Assembly (NCBI RefSeq): GCF_905147045.1
Contig: NC_065916.1
Location: 7,108,468 to 7,172,467 of the forward strand
DNA: 64,000 bases
Direction of reading: 5' to 3'
DNA from: Nymphalis io
Lineage: Eukaryota; Arthropoda; Insecta; Lepidoptera; Nymphalidae
Shown here: piece by piece, positions 12,420-26,300 of the stretch
How the letters are laid out: each line of letters opens with the position of its first letter
How positions within the stretch are numbered: position 1 is the stretch's first letter
The notes under the pieces: model-generated
Told to the model about the DNA's origin: nothing
The model's input: the letters and a program-made list of their open reading frames with translations, nothing else
Database searches by the model: none
Program-made: the position numbers and the translations under genes

Positions 12420-12700
12420 AACTCAGGTGGTAGGGCTTTGTGTAAGCCCGTCGTGGTAGGTACCACCCACTCCTTTTTTTACAATTAATAGGCCAGCGTT
12501 TGACCGTTGACTTGCCTGATGTTAAGCATCGACACTGTCTAAGATGTAGCACGCTTACCTATAAGAAACCTGTTTACTCTGGATTTGAAGACACCAACAT
12601 TGTATCTATCAGGAAATATGGACTCAGGCAAATCATTCCATAGTTTCGCAGTGCGAATGATCACTCATTAGATATTCTACCGCTAAAAAGTAATACTTAG
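12420..12700 (-). repeat. family A repeat split by unrelated DNA
   Basis: Minus end block GGTGGTAGGGCTTTGTGTAA to TACCACCCACTCC at 12424-12476; a further block ATTAGATATTCTACCGCTAA lies at 12666-12686. About 180 bp of unrelated sequence separates them. Confidence 0.6.
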
Positions 12701-13394
12701 AATATTTTCGTTTGCCATTGTAATTGTAAAAAAATATTTCAAAACAAACTGTTTCATACATAAATATATAAATTTTTATTTCGACAAAAACGCCAGATAT
12801 ACAGCCGTCAAACTTTTGAATACACTTGATAAACAAATCTTATTCATATCAAATAAATCTATACACATTGGCCATAAACAAAAAAAAAAAAACATCAATA
12901 GATTCAAATTTCGAATTGTTACTTTTTCTGCGTTTCAAATGGCACTGCCCTCTTCACATTCAGCCAAGATGGCTGATATGCAAATCAGTTTGTACTTCGT
13001 TTTATTGATTTCCCTTTGAACTGTTACAACTTATCGAACATGGCCGCGCATAATGTTGCCACATTATAACCAGCTGTTAATATCAGATAGACGTGTGTTG
13101 AGAGGTTAGGCGATTATAATCAACAATATTTATTTCTTAAACAAGGTTCAAATATTACATATTATCTATATAAATGACTGAATACTGACATATTAACACA
13201 GCCAAACTACTGGGGCTAGGACTATGAAAGTTTGCATACTGGTTTTTTTACACTGTATCTTAGCACTGCGGAAGAGTTTTTTTCAAAAATTAATGGTAAA
13301 CGTTTCAAGAATGATGACGCGAACGAAGTTATAAAACTTAATGTGTGTGTATTCATAATGTATTCTTGATTCAAATATATATATAAATTGGCCA
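12701..13394. other. AT-rich non-coding DNA with an octamer motif
   Basis: No gene. ATGCAAAT (a POU-factor octamer) occurs at 12978-12985 within a locally less AT-rich patch (12900-13080); functional meaning is unknown. Confidence 0.3.
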
Positions 13395-13520
13395 CTTGAT
13401 GTTCATTGGCGGTGGTGATCACCGTCCATATTGGCATTGCTAGAAATATTAACTAATATGAACTAAGATGTTATGTCTCGTGTCTGATATTATATTATAC
13501 AATATTGCTGTTTGGTGGTC
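13395..13520 (+). repeat. family A repeat fragment
   Basis: GCCACTTGATGTTCATTGGC, ATTGGCATTGCTAGAAATAT and TAATATGAACTAAGATGTTATG follow family order, heavily diverged. Confidence 0.5.
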
Positions 13521-13639
13521 CTAGCACTATATTTATGAAACACTATAACTATAAAAATTAAACACCGTTATTGATAATGTTGGTTCCACAACGAATTGTT
13601 CAAAAACGAAGTTATCTTTTTACAATAATAATAGTAAGA

Positions 13640-13912
13640 ATGCCTGTCTCGTTCGTCTTGTAGCTAGATATAAAGATTCCGAGGTCCTGGATTCGAACCA
13701 CAGGTCGAGCCAATAAAAAGTTACTGGGTTTTTCTGTCGCATATTCTCAGTAGTAGAGTCTGAAAGTTTGAAGTGTCTCTCGTGCCACGTAGAGCCGTTG
13801 GTCCTGCGCCTGAACTCTCTGGTCGTAACGGATGACCGTCCCATCAGATTATGAGAGCGAGTCCAGTTGGCTAATCTCCCTTGAGATTCGATACTGTGGC
13901 CGAAGTCGGTCA
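13640..13912 (+). repeat. SINE S3 (tRNA-like head)
   Basis: B-box-like GGATTCGAACCACAGG, then CAATAAAAAGTTACTGGGTT, TCTCGTGCCACGTAGAGCCG and CCGTCCCATCAGATTATGAG. The same blocks occur at 17285-17500 and, inverted, at 29035-29265. Confidence 0.7.
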
Positions 13913-15184
13913 TTATGAATGATCAACGGCTATACGCAGTTTCAAAAGGTTGCACAAAAAAAACTTATTGACGATTGCAACTCAAGACCTCGAGATTTAC
14001 AGGTCATTACTAAACCTATGGGATGCATTTCAACAATATCCTTACACAATCTCAGCCCTTATCTCTTCAATTCGTTATTATCAGCCGTCAATGCAAAGAT
14101 GTCAAATCTATACGGGCCCTTCAAATTCAATGGACCCATTGTACCTGTCAAACATTTTTTTTTCGGAAACGGACATTAGGAGGGAAGGTGTTTCCAGCCA
14201 GTAACTATTTGAACCTGTTCGAGTAAGGTGCAATTTATTTTTTTATTTAACGTCTCCAAAAATTTCCTACTTTATTTATTTTTTTATAATGAAATATCCG
14301 TGTAAAAAAGTTTTGAATATATATAATTTGAATAATACAACAGAATTCGATATGGATATACGTAAGATTTTTTCTTTTTTAAATAATATTTTTATTTGAT
14401 TTATAAATGTTGCAAATTTCAGATTGAAAAAATAAATATTAGAAATATTAAAAAAAATGCATAAAAGCAATCAATGATAAAATAGCTTAACTATAAATAC
14501 AATCCGTCAATCCAAATGCCAAGAATCAAAGCCATTAAAATTCCATTCCAATTTCATTACCGAATTGAAATCAAAATTCCTTACTCCAACACTAAATTGT
14601 AATTGCCGCCATATGTTATGTTGGTACGTATGGTTTTAGCCGATAGGGGAATTGGTATTCCTGTAAGCCGACGAGGTAATTTATAAGTATTACCGCGCAT
14701 TATTCATGATTCGCTGTTGTTTTCCCGCCATGTTTTTTTTCAGAGCACTTTTTCCGTATAAATATTTATGTGTCATCGTTAGCGCGGGAATGCATAATTT
14801 TTTTTTAATTTAATGACTGCGGCTATGTCTTGTTAATGCTAATATTAGAAAAATTAATACAAAAATTTCTTGGTATAATTTAATTTAATATATTTACATT
14901 TTTTATTATTAAAATGTTATTGATTTGAATTTTAAAATAATATTATAAATATAAATGTATGAAAGACATTATATTTCATTTTAAATAATTAAGTAAACTA
15001 TAACATTTCACGAGTGAATGATGATGTGAGTTTTTACATAATCGCTCTGCAGATCAAAGTTACAAATGGCAAGACGTATAACAGCAATGTCATATTGCTT
15101 AATTTTTTTCTTTCTTTATATAAATTGTGTAAGAAGTTTAATGTGGACATAAGGTACCATCTTATACTTAACAAGGAAAGGTGA
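13913..15184. other. AT-rich DNA, nothing recognised
   Basis: Long A/T-rich tract, with a GC-richer patch at 14640-14800. Short overlapping ORFs at 13919-14226 have no family signature. Confidence 0.4.
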
Positions 15185-15405
15185 CGGTAGCTTATTACCC
15201 TTGGGGCTTATGAAACATCATACCAAATTTCATCAAAATCGGTTCAGTGGCTTAGCCGTGAAAGCGTAACAAACAGACAGTGTTACTGTCGTAATTATAA
15301 TATTTGTATAAAAAAGTATACAAGTAAAGTTAAAAAGTAACCTGTGATTGTCCCACTAGGCTAAGGCCTCCTCTCTCTTTGAGGAAGGAGGTTTGTAGCT
15401 TATGT
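15185..15405. repeat. Helitron-like fragment followed by SINE S1 tail
   Basis: 15185-15300 carries AAATTTCATCAAAATCGGTT and GCTTAGCCGTGAAAGCGTAA. 15335-15405 is the inverted 3' part of S1 (AACCTGTGATTGTCCCACTA, AAGGCCTCCTCTCTCTTTGA). Confidence 0.55.
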
Positions 15406-15644
15406 ATTCTTATTTTGAATAATATATATAATAATGAAATAAGAAACTTACCTAACAAGTCTAAATAAGTTAAAGAAACAAATAATTAAAAAATGCCTTA
15501 AATATATACAAATAAAAATTAAAAATACCTACTATACAAATCGTGACCGAAAGTAATGGTAACAAGAACGCTAGCAGCGTTTTCATTTAATTTCTTTTTT
15601 ATAAATTTTAATTTTTTTTCTTTATATATATAATTCTTCTGCAC

Positions 15645-15830
15645 GTGTGTTTGTCACCTAACTCCTCCTAAACGGCTGGACCTATTTGGATGAAATTGTG
15701 TGTGTATATTCAATGTGTTCCTGGATGGTTTGAAAACACAATTGGGCCCAGTAGATAAGCGCTGCTGTCGGTATGTCACCATATGAAAAAATGTCTGTAT
15801 GGCAAGACGTCTGCCGGGTCCGCTAGTATG
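15645..15830 (+). repeat. Helitron-like dispersed repeat
   Basis: Runs from CACCTAACTCCTCCTAAACG through ATTTGGATGAAATTGTGTGT and GCGCTGCTGTCGGTATGTCA to GCCGGGTCCGCTAGTA. The CTAGT-type 3' end is what Helitrons show, but no other Helitron hallmark is present, so the class is tentative. Confidence 0.55.
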
Positions 15831-15837
15831 TATACAT

Positions 15838-16923
15838 AATAGCTTTTTATCTTTATTGCTTAACATCTTTATGAATGACATTTGTTTACTAAATGCTATT
15901 TATTCGCTAACGATTTTAAGTTGTTTAGACCTGTATCCACTGTTTCAGATGCCATACTTCTGCAGAGAGATTTAAATAGATTGGTCTCATGGTGTCACAT
16001 CAACGACATGAGCTTAAACACAGAAAAATGTTTCGTTATACGGTTCAGTAGGAAAAAAAACACTTTCGTTAGATCGTACACCAACGGACATTTGCTTGCA
16101 GAGGTGGACAATGTGGGTGATTTAGGCATCATTTTAGACTCTAAACTGCGATTTCATCTTCATGTGGACACTATAGTAACTAAGGCTTTGGGTTTTGTCT
16201 TGTTTTGACTTGAAAGTGTACAAAAAAGATTCTTGTGGCATTTATCTTATAGTCAAAATTTAGCTAAAAAAGCTACCAAGTTACGAAGATAGACTCTCAC
16301 ATTTTAAGCTTCTTTCTCTTTACGATCGTAGACGCGTCCTCGATAACATTTTCCTATATAAGTTATTGAACGGAACAATAAAAAAGCCACTAGACCATCT
16401 GTGTATATTCCCTTTGTTGAAAAACTTACTCCCGTCAACCGGGGCGCTGCTCATTAATATGATTAACAATAAGAAAGTGTCAAACGAAGCTCTTATAATT
16501 TATAATTTGAATCAGTTTCGTAAAAAAAAATATCTTTTTTTTTTTCTCAATAATGTATAAAATAATGTATAAATTTTTGTTTTTAACATCTTTTTCTTTA
16601 TGTATAAATGTACCTTTTACTTTTGTTTGCTTTTAATCAATAATTAATATTTTAAAAATTTAAATGTTCTCAAATATTTATATTTTATTCATTTTATACC
16701 AATCAAGTGATAATTTTATAATAATTTAATTGTTAATGTCTTTCTTTTTGTTATAAATATCATGTTTTTTAAAATTTTTATTTTTTTGTTAACTTGAAAT
16801 GTTGATATATTTTGCAGAACCTATAATTTAGGACATTGATTTGTATAACGTCATGTTTAAAGACTCAATTGTATTAATTCGTTTACTTCTTGTTGGTGTT
16901 GATATTATAATAAATAAATAAAT
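15838..16923 (+). pseudogene. 5'-truncated non-LTR retrotransposon, RT C-terminal part
   Basis: Frame 15882-16208 reads YLFANDFKLFRPVS, then QRDLNRLVSWCHINDMSLN and KCFVIRFSRKK, the palm region of a LINE reverse transcriptase. The catalytic FADD is changed to FAND. Upstream, NIFMNDI (about 15865) is the same protein in another frame, and 16210-16560 continues it with frameshifts (RRRVLDNIFLYKLLNG). An AT-rich 3'UTR ends in a (TAAA)n tail at 16908-16923. The tail stops about 70 bases before the sim bHLH exon. Clade not determined. Confidence 0.8.
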
Positions 16924-17030
16924 AGCTGTAATGTAAATAATGCTCATTTAAAAAAAAAATGCCTTAAAATATTTTTATTTCAATAGCTTGCCGCAAAGAG
17001 AATCGGCCGCATTCTCTAAACGCGGCGATC

Positions 17031-17205
17031 ATGAAGGAGAAAAGTAAGAACGCCGCCAGGTCGAGGAGAGAAAAGGAAAATGCTGAATTCCTGGAACTAG
17101 CCAAACTCCTCCCCTTACCATCCGCCATCACGTCACAACTGGACAAGGCGTCCGTCATCAGACTGACCACGAGCTATCTTAAAATGAGACAGGTCTTTCC
17201 AGATG
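17031..17205 (+). CDS. sim: sim exon: bHLH domain
   Basis: Encodes MKEKSKNAARSRREKEN (basic region) and the two helices ending RQVFPDG. The donor GTTCGT splits the Gly59 codon after its first base. The reading frame stays open upstream to a candidate acceptor (TTTCAATAG, ending 16993), giving about 12 extra residues if an upstream exon joins here. Confidence 0.92.
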
Positions 17206-20200
17206 GTTCGTATTTTTTTAATCACTGTAGAACCAAAACCAAAATCAAAATAACTTTATTCAAGGAGACTCTAACAATCAAAGCTTGAGATATATAAAGC
17301 CACAGATCCAGAGTTCCTGGATTCAAACCCCAAGTCAGGCCAATAAACTACTGAGTTTTTCTATCAAAGATTCTCAGTACCAGCCCGGAGACTGTGTCAG
17401 GTGGAATGTACACTCTCGTGCAAGACGTCGGTCCTGTGCCTGAACTCTTTTGGTCGTATCGAATTGCCGTCTCATCGGCCCATGTGCAGTATAGTATCCT
17501 GTGAAGTTGTCTACTCTCCTCATATTGAAATCTTCAGCCTTATTACTGTTAAGATTTAGAAGTTCGATTGTACAATACTTTAAACATTTTATCACTATAT
17601 ATCAAAATTGATTGAATATCGTCTCACAAGACTTATTACCGCCAGGCTTAGGAGACGCGTGGGGAGCCGCACCACCTCCACCACAGCCGCGTGAGCTCTC
17701 GATCCGAGAACTGGGCTCACATCTTCTGCAAACTCTTGATGGTTTCATATTCGTAGTGGCACCAGATGGCAAAATCATGTACATTAGCGAAACCGCATCA
17801 GTGCACCTTGGTTTAAGTCAGGTTTGTAGTTTAAAACCTTATATACACACATATGTATAAATTGAGGTTGTTATATTTGCTTGAGATCAATATACTTAGA
17901 CTGTACACCATTCAAATTAGTATGTATTATATCATGGGTATTATTATTATTATTTATCAATATAACTATATCATATTGTATTATTATATGTATACGGTTA
18001 TTTATTTCTTATATAAGTTTATATGTATGTATGTTTGTATATTACATATTTGTATTAAGTTTATAAGCTTTCGATAAATTTTAAGTATAAGTTGTTAGTA
18101 CACTATGCCCGATTAATGATCCTGACAAAAAAAAAAAAACATAAATATTTCTCTTTACAGAGGTTGCCTGGAAGAGATCACTGTAAGTGATAAGGCCGCC
18201 TTTGCATATTATATGTACTACTTGTTATTATATAATTGTAAATTGTTTGCGATAAAGAATAAATAAATAAATGGAAAAGATTTTTAGGGGTTACACATCT
18301 AAATAAATATCCAACCATTCACTCGAATTTGCGTAAGAAATTAAAGAGCAATATACAATAGAATGAACTGAATTAAAAACAAATAATTATCAATTGTTTT
18401 GTATCTGTCGATCCGATTTAAAAATCCAAAAACTTTGACAACGTAATGAAAGCCATCTTGGAACACAGTTGGCGCATTAAATCAAAATTATTTATTAAAT
18501 ATAGAAGCATTACTTATGAATCGTCAAGTAAAAACTACCATCGGTTAGGAAATAGAAACACCCTAACCTGAGAATGATCCTTGAAATAAACTCAGCAGGT
18601 ATTTTTGTCTATTTTTGGATTACTTACAATTTTCAACAGAAGACGATCGTTTCATTTCCAAGGTATGCCATCTTCTCACTAAATATATTATAACACACAC
18701 AGGCGCTGCTTAAGATTTTTTATTTATCTAGTCAATTTAAAATAATTTTTCACCAAGAATGTATTCATCAGGTGGAGTTAACAGGTAACTCAATATACGA
18801 ATATATCCACCAAGCTGATCACGAAGAGATGAACGCTGTCCTCAGCTTGCAGCATCCCCATTCATATCTTGGACATCCATCGATCGGGTAAGTTCTTAAC
18901 AATATGTATACGATGATTCGGACATAACATGTAACAAAGTCAAAAATCTTTCTTCAATATAGAAGCGTTACACGTTACTTATTGATTGTCATAAATCTAC
19001 CACCGATTCGGAAATAAACACCTCAGACCTGAGAAGAACCGGCGAAATATCTCATCTTTTACAATAATAGCCGACATTAACCATAAACAACAATCATAGA
19101 CAACAGTTAATCTACTGTACAATAAAAGAGATAGTCATTACTCATGAAAGAAAAAATGGAAAGAACGAGTTTTTTTATCGTCACGCGACCTACTGGACTC
19201 AGCCTTCTTCCAAGGCTCGCGGCGGCTAGGGTCTCCTTCCGTATCCAATCCGAGTACCTCCTCTAAGTCCGTCAAGTTCTTCGTCAAGGTGGAGGGCACT
19301 GACTCTGCGTTTAGCGATATGCGATCCCCACTAACTTAATTCTTGACTCTTATAGCAAAAGTCGATAATTAAATTAAATAATAGGAAAACGGAAAAACGG
19401 CAACGATCACGCTTCGATTCGATTACGATAAAGTAACAATTTATTAGTAGAATTGGTCCCCAGTCCTTGATTCACTTGGTTTTATTTACGCAACACTATT
19501 CCACTTAACTACTTACCTTTAATTTAACTTCTTAAGTTCCGATAACTATTTCTCCGACGTACATGACGCCATTTTTTCACCACTAAACATTGTATAAATA
19601 TAGTCTATTTCGTCCAATATTCTCATCCGCTATTGGAATCGATTTTACGCATTTTCCAAGGTCTGTTCTTCTAGTTTCTAAGTTTAAAAAAAACGCTTTT
19701 TTTAAATATTTAACAATTTCCTTAATAGTTACCCGGTAGGTGGGACGTGGAGTCCAAACGTGGACATCGAGTGCGAACGGGCCTTCTTCATCCGCATGAA
19801 ATGCGTGCTGGCCAAGAGAAACGCTGGCCTTACCACTTCAGGATATAAGGTAAGTTTCATGATTAATTGTTTCAGGTAATATATATAACACTTATGTACG
19901 TGTCGTTGAACTCCTATTAAACGGATGGACTGATTTCGATGACTTTTTTGAGTAACTTGGATTAGTTTGGACCCAGTGGGACTGCGGTAGGTTTTCTTTA
20001 AAGTAATAAAATATCTATTTAGCAATAGAATATCTAGCATTCTGATTTCTTTCGTACAAAGTTAGAACACCAGCTTGTTAGTTAACTTATTTATATAAAT
20101 GACGAGAATTAGATATATATTTACTAAGCACTCAGAGGAATTTGTGTTTATTATTCATCTTTTGCTCAGCGGTGAAACATCGTGAGGAAACTTGCATGTG

Positions 20201-23200
20201 TATAATTTCACTGAAATTCTGCCACATGTGTATTCCACCAATCCGCATTGGAACAGCGCGATGGAATAAGCTCCAAACCTTCACAAAAAAGAAAGGAGAA
20301 GAGGAGTTACTTACAGATGACTTTAATAAATATATACAAATCCTTTGCAAGCCCGTCTGGTTATATAACAACAATAGATATTCTACCGCTAAACAGCAAT
20401 ATTAATTAGTATTGTTGTGCTCCGGTTTGAACAGTGCCTCGGTTTAACTACAAAGGAGAAATAAATGTAAGAAATATTAACCGTTACTTACGGAATAAAT
20501 GCGAGGCCAATCTTGGGAACAAAGATCTCGTCCTGTCACACTTTCTCACTCACCCTTCAAACCGTAATAATATAATATGTATTGCATTGGTGGTAGAATA
20601 TCTGATGAGTGGTACTTACCACGAAAACATATTTTTAATATACAAAAATTAGAAGCATTATTTCAAAGCAAAATACATTCATTCGCAATACTCATTCGTT
20701 CATTGTTTTCATTTCATTCGATTTTAATAACAATAGCAGAGCCGCGTGCATATATTTGTATAATGGGGTTGTGTAATTCGTTTTAGGGCCATGAGTGGAT
20801 GAATTAGCACTCGTATTTTGTGTCTGTAAATTATTTTTTAAAGAGAAAAAAACATAACAAGCAGTGCAATAAAAACAATATGGTTTTACTGTACACTGTA
20901 GATCCAAGTACAGTAGCAAAATATGTATTATGAAAAGATTATAGTAACAGCCTGTCAATGTCCCATTGCTAGGCTAAGGCAGGGTGCCTTAGCCTAGCAA
21001 TGGGACACACTCCCTTTTTGAGGAGAAGGTACGGAGCTTATTCCACCTGAATGCTCCTGCGGGTTGGTGGAAGACACATGTGACAGAATTTTAGTGAAAT
21101 TAAACACATGCAGGTTTCCTCACGATGTTTTCCATCACCGTCTACGGTGTTTCACAAATTAAGCACATGAAAACTCAGTGGTGCTTGCCCGGGTCTGAAC
21201 CCACCATCATCGGTTAAGATTCACGCATTCTTACCACTGGGCCATCTACATAAAAATAAAAAGATTAGTTGATTGTAACTATAAACAAAAACCTTCTCCT
21301 CAAAAAGAGGAGAGAAGGCCTTTAGCCCAGCAGTGGGACATTCACAGGCTGTTACGGTATAAACAAAAGTTCTTTAGTATTCTTTTATTTGTCACCTAAT
21401 TCCTCCTAAACGGCTGGACCGATTTGGATGAAATTTGTTGTGTATATTTTAACGGGTTCCTGGAGGGTTTGAAAACACAAATGAACCCGGTGGAGCAAAG
21501 CACGGGAAAGGCCGCGGATGCGTTATATCAACACGATCCCGCATCCTCTCCGATCTGTACTGAGGACGGCCATCGCAGTAGTTTTAGTGGGTAAGAATCG
21601 CACATAACCCGGTTCCACCCCCATAGGACCCGGGTACCTTTCTGAAGGTTTCCACTGAGAGAAAAAAAAGGGTTTGAAAACACAAATGGACCCGGTAGGC
21701 GCTGCTGTCGGTTTGTCACCAAATGAAAAATGTCTGTATGATAGGAAGACGTCTGCCGGGTTAGCATTTTGTTGTTAGCAAGTTGTTCACAGTAAATACA
21801 ATTATTTTTCTCATGCATATCATGAGAAAAATAATTGTATTTACTGTGATTCTAGTTAAGTAAATAAGCAGCTGTACTTGTCCGGGTTTGAACTCAACAT
21901 CGACCGTTAATTTTCACGTGTTCTATCCACTGGGCCAATTTAATATTATAAATGAGAAAGTAAGTTTGTGTCTTACGTTATCACGTCTTAACTATTCAAC
22001 CGATCGTCATGAAATTTTGCATACACGTTGTTATGTACAGAAAATTACATAGGATAACATCTGCACCCCTACAAGGGGTTGGAACTAGTCTTACATATGT
22101 TATTTAATGATTTAAAACATCATAACATAATAGTATAATGTTTTATCTTTGTTTAAGGTCATCCACTGCTCCGGATACCTCCGAGCCAGGCGCTTCGGGG
22201 AGGGCACCGCACCGCTGGGGCTGGTGGCCGTAGGACACTCCCTGCCCCCGTCCGCCGTCACGGAGCTCAAGTTACACTCCAACATGTTCATGTTCCGAGC
22301 TTCTTTGGACATGAGACTCATCTTCTTAGATGCTAGGTAATTTTTTTTTATTATATAGTTTAAAACTGAGATGGCCTAGTGGTTAGAACGCGTGAATCTT
22401 AACCGATGATCGTGGGTTCAAACCCGGGCAAGTATCACTGAATTTTCATGTGCTTAATTTGTGTTTATAATTCATCTCGTGCTTCACGGTGAAGGAAAAC
22501 ATCGTGAGGAAACCTGCATGTGTCTAATTTTATTGAAATTATGCCACACGTGTATTCCACCAAGCCGCATTAGAGCAGCGTGGTGGGATAAGCTCCAAAC
22601 CTTCTCCTTAAAATAGAGAGGAGGAGCCCAGCAGTGCAGTGCAGTGAACAGGCTGTTACTTTTTTGCTACTTACTTTTTTTATTATATAGGTAGGTCCCC
22701 ATTCCTAAAGAAGGGAAATGGGGGGGCCACCACATGTGGGGGCAACGCGTAAATGCATTTTCCAGCGAGAAAACTAAAAAGATCAGCCTACCAAATGATT
22801 ATTATCGCATAATTAGCTAAACTGTTTCTTTCGTGCCTTGATATAATGTACTTTGATTTGTAATTCATTGAATAGTTATTTCTTTTTATTTCATATTTTG
22901 CTTCTGTTTTAAAAATATGTATATAAAATAATGTTTACATTATTATTGTAGATGCATGAACACTGTTCTCGGCATTATTGAAGTTTCATATAAAATGGAT
23001 TAGCATTTTTTTAGGTGAAATTAACCTTTTTTTATAGAATAGGAAGGCGGGCGAGCATATGGGCCACCTGATGGTAAGTGGTCACCAACGCCCATAGACA
23101 TTGGCATTGTAAGAAATGTTAACCATCGCTTACATCACCAATGCGCCCCCAACCTTGGGAACTAAGATGTTATGTTCTTTGTGCCTGTAATTACACTGGT

Positions 23201-23317
23201 TGATTCACCCTTCAAACCGGAACACAATAATACCAAGTGCTGCTGTTTTGCGATAGAATATCTGATGAGTGGGCGGTACCTGCCCAGACGAGCTTGCACA
23301 CAGCTCTACCACCAGTA

Positions 23318-23348
<31 letters not shown>

Positions 23349-26300
23349 AAGAGGTATATATATATTATTTATAGGTAATAGGTAAGTGTGTATGTTTGGT
23401 ACTCAATTACGCAAAAACAGCTAAACGGATTTGGATGAGATTTGGAATATAGATAGCTCATATCCTGATTTAACACAAAGGCTACCTACCTAATAAATAC
23501 TAATACCTGCTACCCTGCCGTCGTTAGCGGTAGTTTTTTTCGTATATTATTTCATTATTTTCGTAATAATTTCAAAGAATATTTACAAGGAACTGCAGCT
23601 TTCATAACTTTATAGTAACCATATTTCTAAATGTGAACCCTGATGCATTTTACTTATTAAAATAAAATAATAAGAAATAATTTTTCAATTGTTAATTATA
23701 ATTCACCGTGACCCTGCGACGTAAAGCGATTTTACGCTCGAGTGACGTCAAGATTCGATAGAAATTTATCGATATTATTTAAATAAATATAAAAAGATGT
23801 TTTTTTTAATGAAATAGATAGGACGCGCAAATGGTAAGTGGTACGCACCCACTGGTAAGTGGTCACCGCTACCCAAAAACATTGGCGCTGTAAAAAATGT
23901 GAACTATCTACTTTGACTTCCTAAAGCAGGCAAAAGGTACCTTGTGTAATTACACTGTCTCACTCACACAAGTGTGTGCGCAAACACAATTGCATTTTTA
24001 TAATCCGATTGGCAATCCGACTGGAGAGAATTAAAAATCATTATTTATCGTGTTTACAAATCAACGAATGCTATTTAGAATAAAACAAATATACGAAACT
24101 TGTTACCGAGCGCCTGCGTGTGGGAGGGGGGGCTAGATTAAGTTAAGTTAACCTATGTCCTTTTATATACCCCTGGCAACATGTATGCAAAATTTCATGA
24201 TGATCGCATGAGTAGTTAAGGCGTGACGGCGTGACGAACAGACAAACTCACTTTCACATTTATAAAAAGTATTATATACATTTGTTTCTTAGTTTTTAAA
24301 ATATAAATGTGACCTTACATCACCTCACTAACCGAGACGATAACAGCTTATATAGCATTCCAAGAATTTTATCACTAAAGAACAATGCAGCGAGCCCTGC
24401 GGTTTGCCAATGTGTCATGTGTCGAAACCTAACAATATCTAAGCAAATTTCAAGCGTCGCGTAATATCGTTATAGTATTGCCAGTAAATAAAATCCATAT
24501 ACAGCATTATATGTATTTTTTTATGATGATAATGTCCGATTTCTATCTCAAAATATTAGTCAACTGCGCAGGACACATTATAGTGCACAAATGTGTGCGC
24601 AAACACAGGTGCACTTTATTCCCTCACTTTCATCATCCGATGGGACTTGGCCAATGTGCCACCAACCTTGAGAACTAAGACCTCTCTCGTGCCTGGTGAT
24701 GTAAGAAATGGTTAATATCTTTCAGCACAATGTCTATACCATATATAACTTGCAACCACGTGGTTCACCTATGTTATATAATAAAGCGACATGGCTTAAA
24801 GTATGTACAAATCAGAGAGATTCCGATCTCGTGTCGACATCAGTGGTCAATCGCACCACAAGTTCAATATTTATTAGTTCACGGCAATCAGGGACGCGTT
24901 AACTGGCCACTCCAACAATGACCGCTTCGCCGAAACGTTACGTGCTATTAGGGTTGCCACAATCGAACGAAAATATATGATTTTTGTAAGCCTTTACTTC
25001 TAAACAATTGACGCGTTATTTATCGATCATATCTAAGTTAGAATCATCGTAATTCAATCTGCTTTCAAATAAAAAAAACCTCATTGAAATCGGTGCAATT
25101 GTTTTTATGCTACATACAGACAAATAGATAGACAAAGCCTTCAAAGTCGCCGTAATATTACTATGTTTAAGGCTGTATTCAAAGACAGTGTGAGCTGATC
25201 ATGCCGCACCGGAACAAGCTGACAAGGATGGCCCAGAATAAATATAAATGTTAATACTTTTGTTTGTAAGAATAAAAACACGTTGACTCTCAAGTATGCT
25301 GTTTACTGGTGGTAGGGCTTTGTGCAAGCTCGTCTGGGTAAGTACCGCCCATTCATCAGATATTCAACCACAAAACAGCAGTCCTTGGTATTGTTGTGTT
25401 CCGGTTTGAAGGGTGAGTGAGCCAGTGTAATTATAGGCACAAGGGATAACATTTTAGTTCCCAAGGTTGGTGGCGCATTGGTGATGTAAGCGATGGTTAA
25501 CATTTCTTACAATGCCAATGTCTACGGGCGTTGGTGACTACTTAGTATCAGGTGGCCCATATGTTTGTATTAATAACTGATTTCATTTAAAATACTACAG
25601 GTTCACATCCAGACTAACACAACTGATGTTCATATGTTTAATGTTATGTCGTTCATATGTTTAATTTGTGTTTATAACTCATCTCGTGAAGGAAACCTGC
25701 ATGTGTCTAATATCAATGAAAGTCTGCGACATGGGTATCCTCAAATCCGTATTGGAGTAGCGTGATGGAGTAACTCTAACACCTCCTCAAACGAAAACGA
25801 GGCCACAGCCTAGCACCTATGTTTAGACATTACATCTTCAACATTATATTATTTATTTATTTTTACTTGTAATCAACAGCTTTACGGAAATTGTTGTACA
25901 GTTATTACTCATTACTAAAGTAAGGCCATATAGGATTACAATTTTATAACACGAAGCTTGAGAAAAAAATAAAAGTAAAGACTTAGTATAAGTATGAATG
26001 TTTACAGTAAAAACAAACATTCTTGATAACGTGAGATGTTAATGCGAAAATTTTTTATTAGAATATCTGTCAATTATTGATATATTTTTTTAAAGTTTAT
26101 TAAAAATATTATCCATATAAATATTGTTATTGGCAACCCTGATATTTATAGCTCTTGAGTATCGACACACGTGTCAAATGGTCAATCGCCCTCACAAGTT
26201 TTAACTTCTCTAAATATATGAGAAACTTAGCTCTAAGCGAGTTTATCATATAACTAACTAAAATAGGCTGTTTTGTCTATATACGTTTAGCGGGTAATAA

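Noticed and set aside
1..16800. Many ORFs of 60-110 residues
   Set aside because: They are low in complexity, overlap repeat copies in several frames, and lack any domain. Those over family A and S1 copies are repeated at each copy.
23316..23370. TATA-rich tract as a promoter
   Set aside because: It is a TA dinucleotide microsatellite attached to a repeat end, inside a sim intron.
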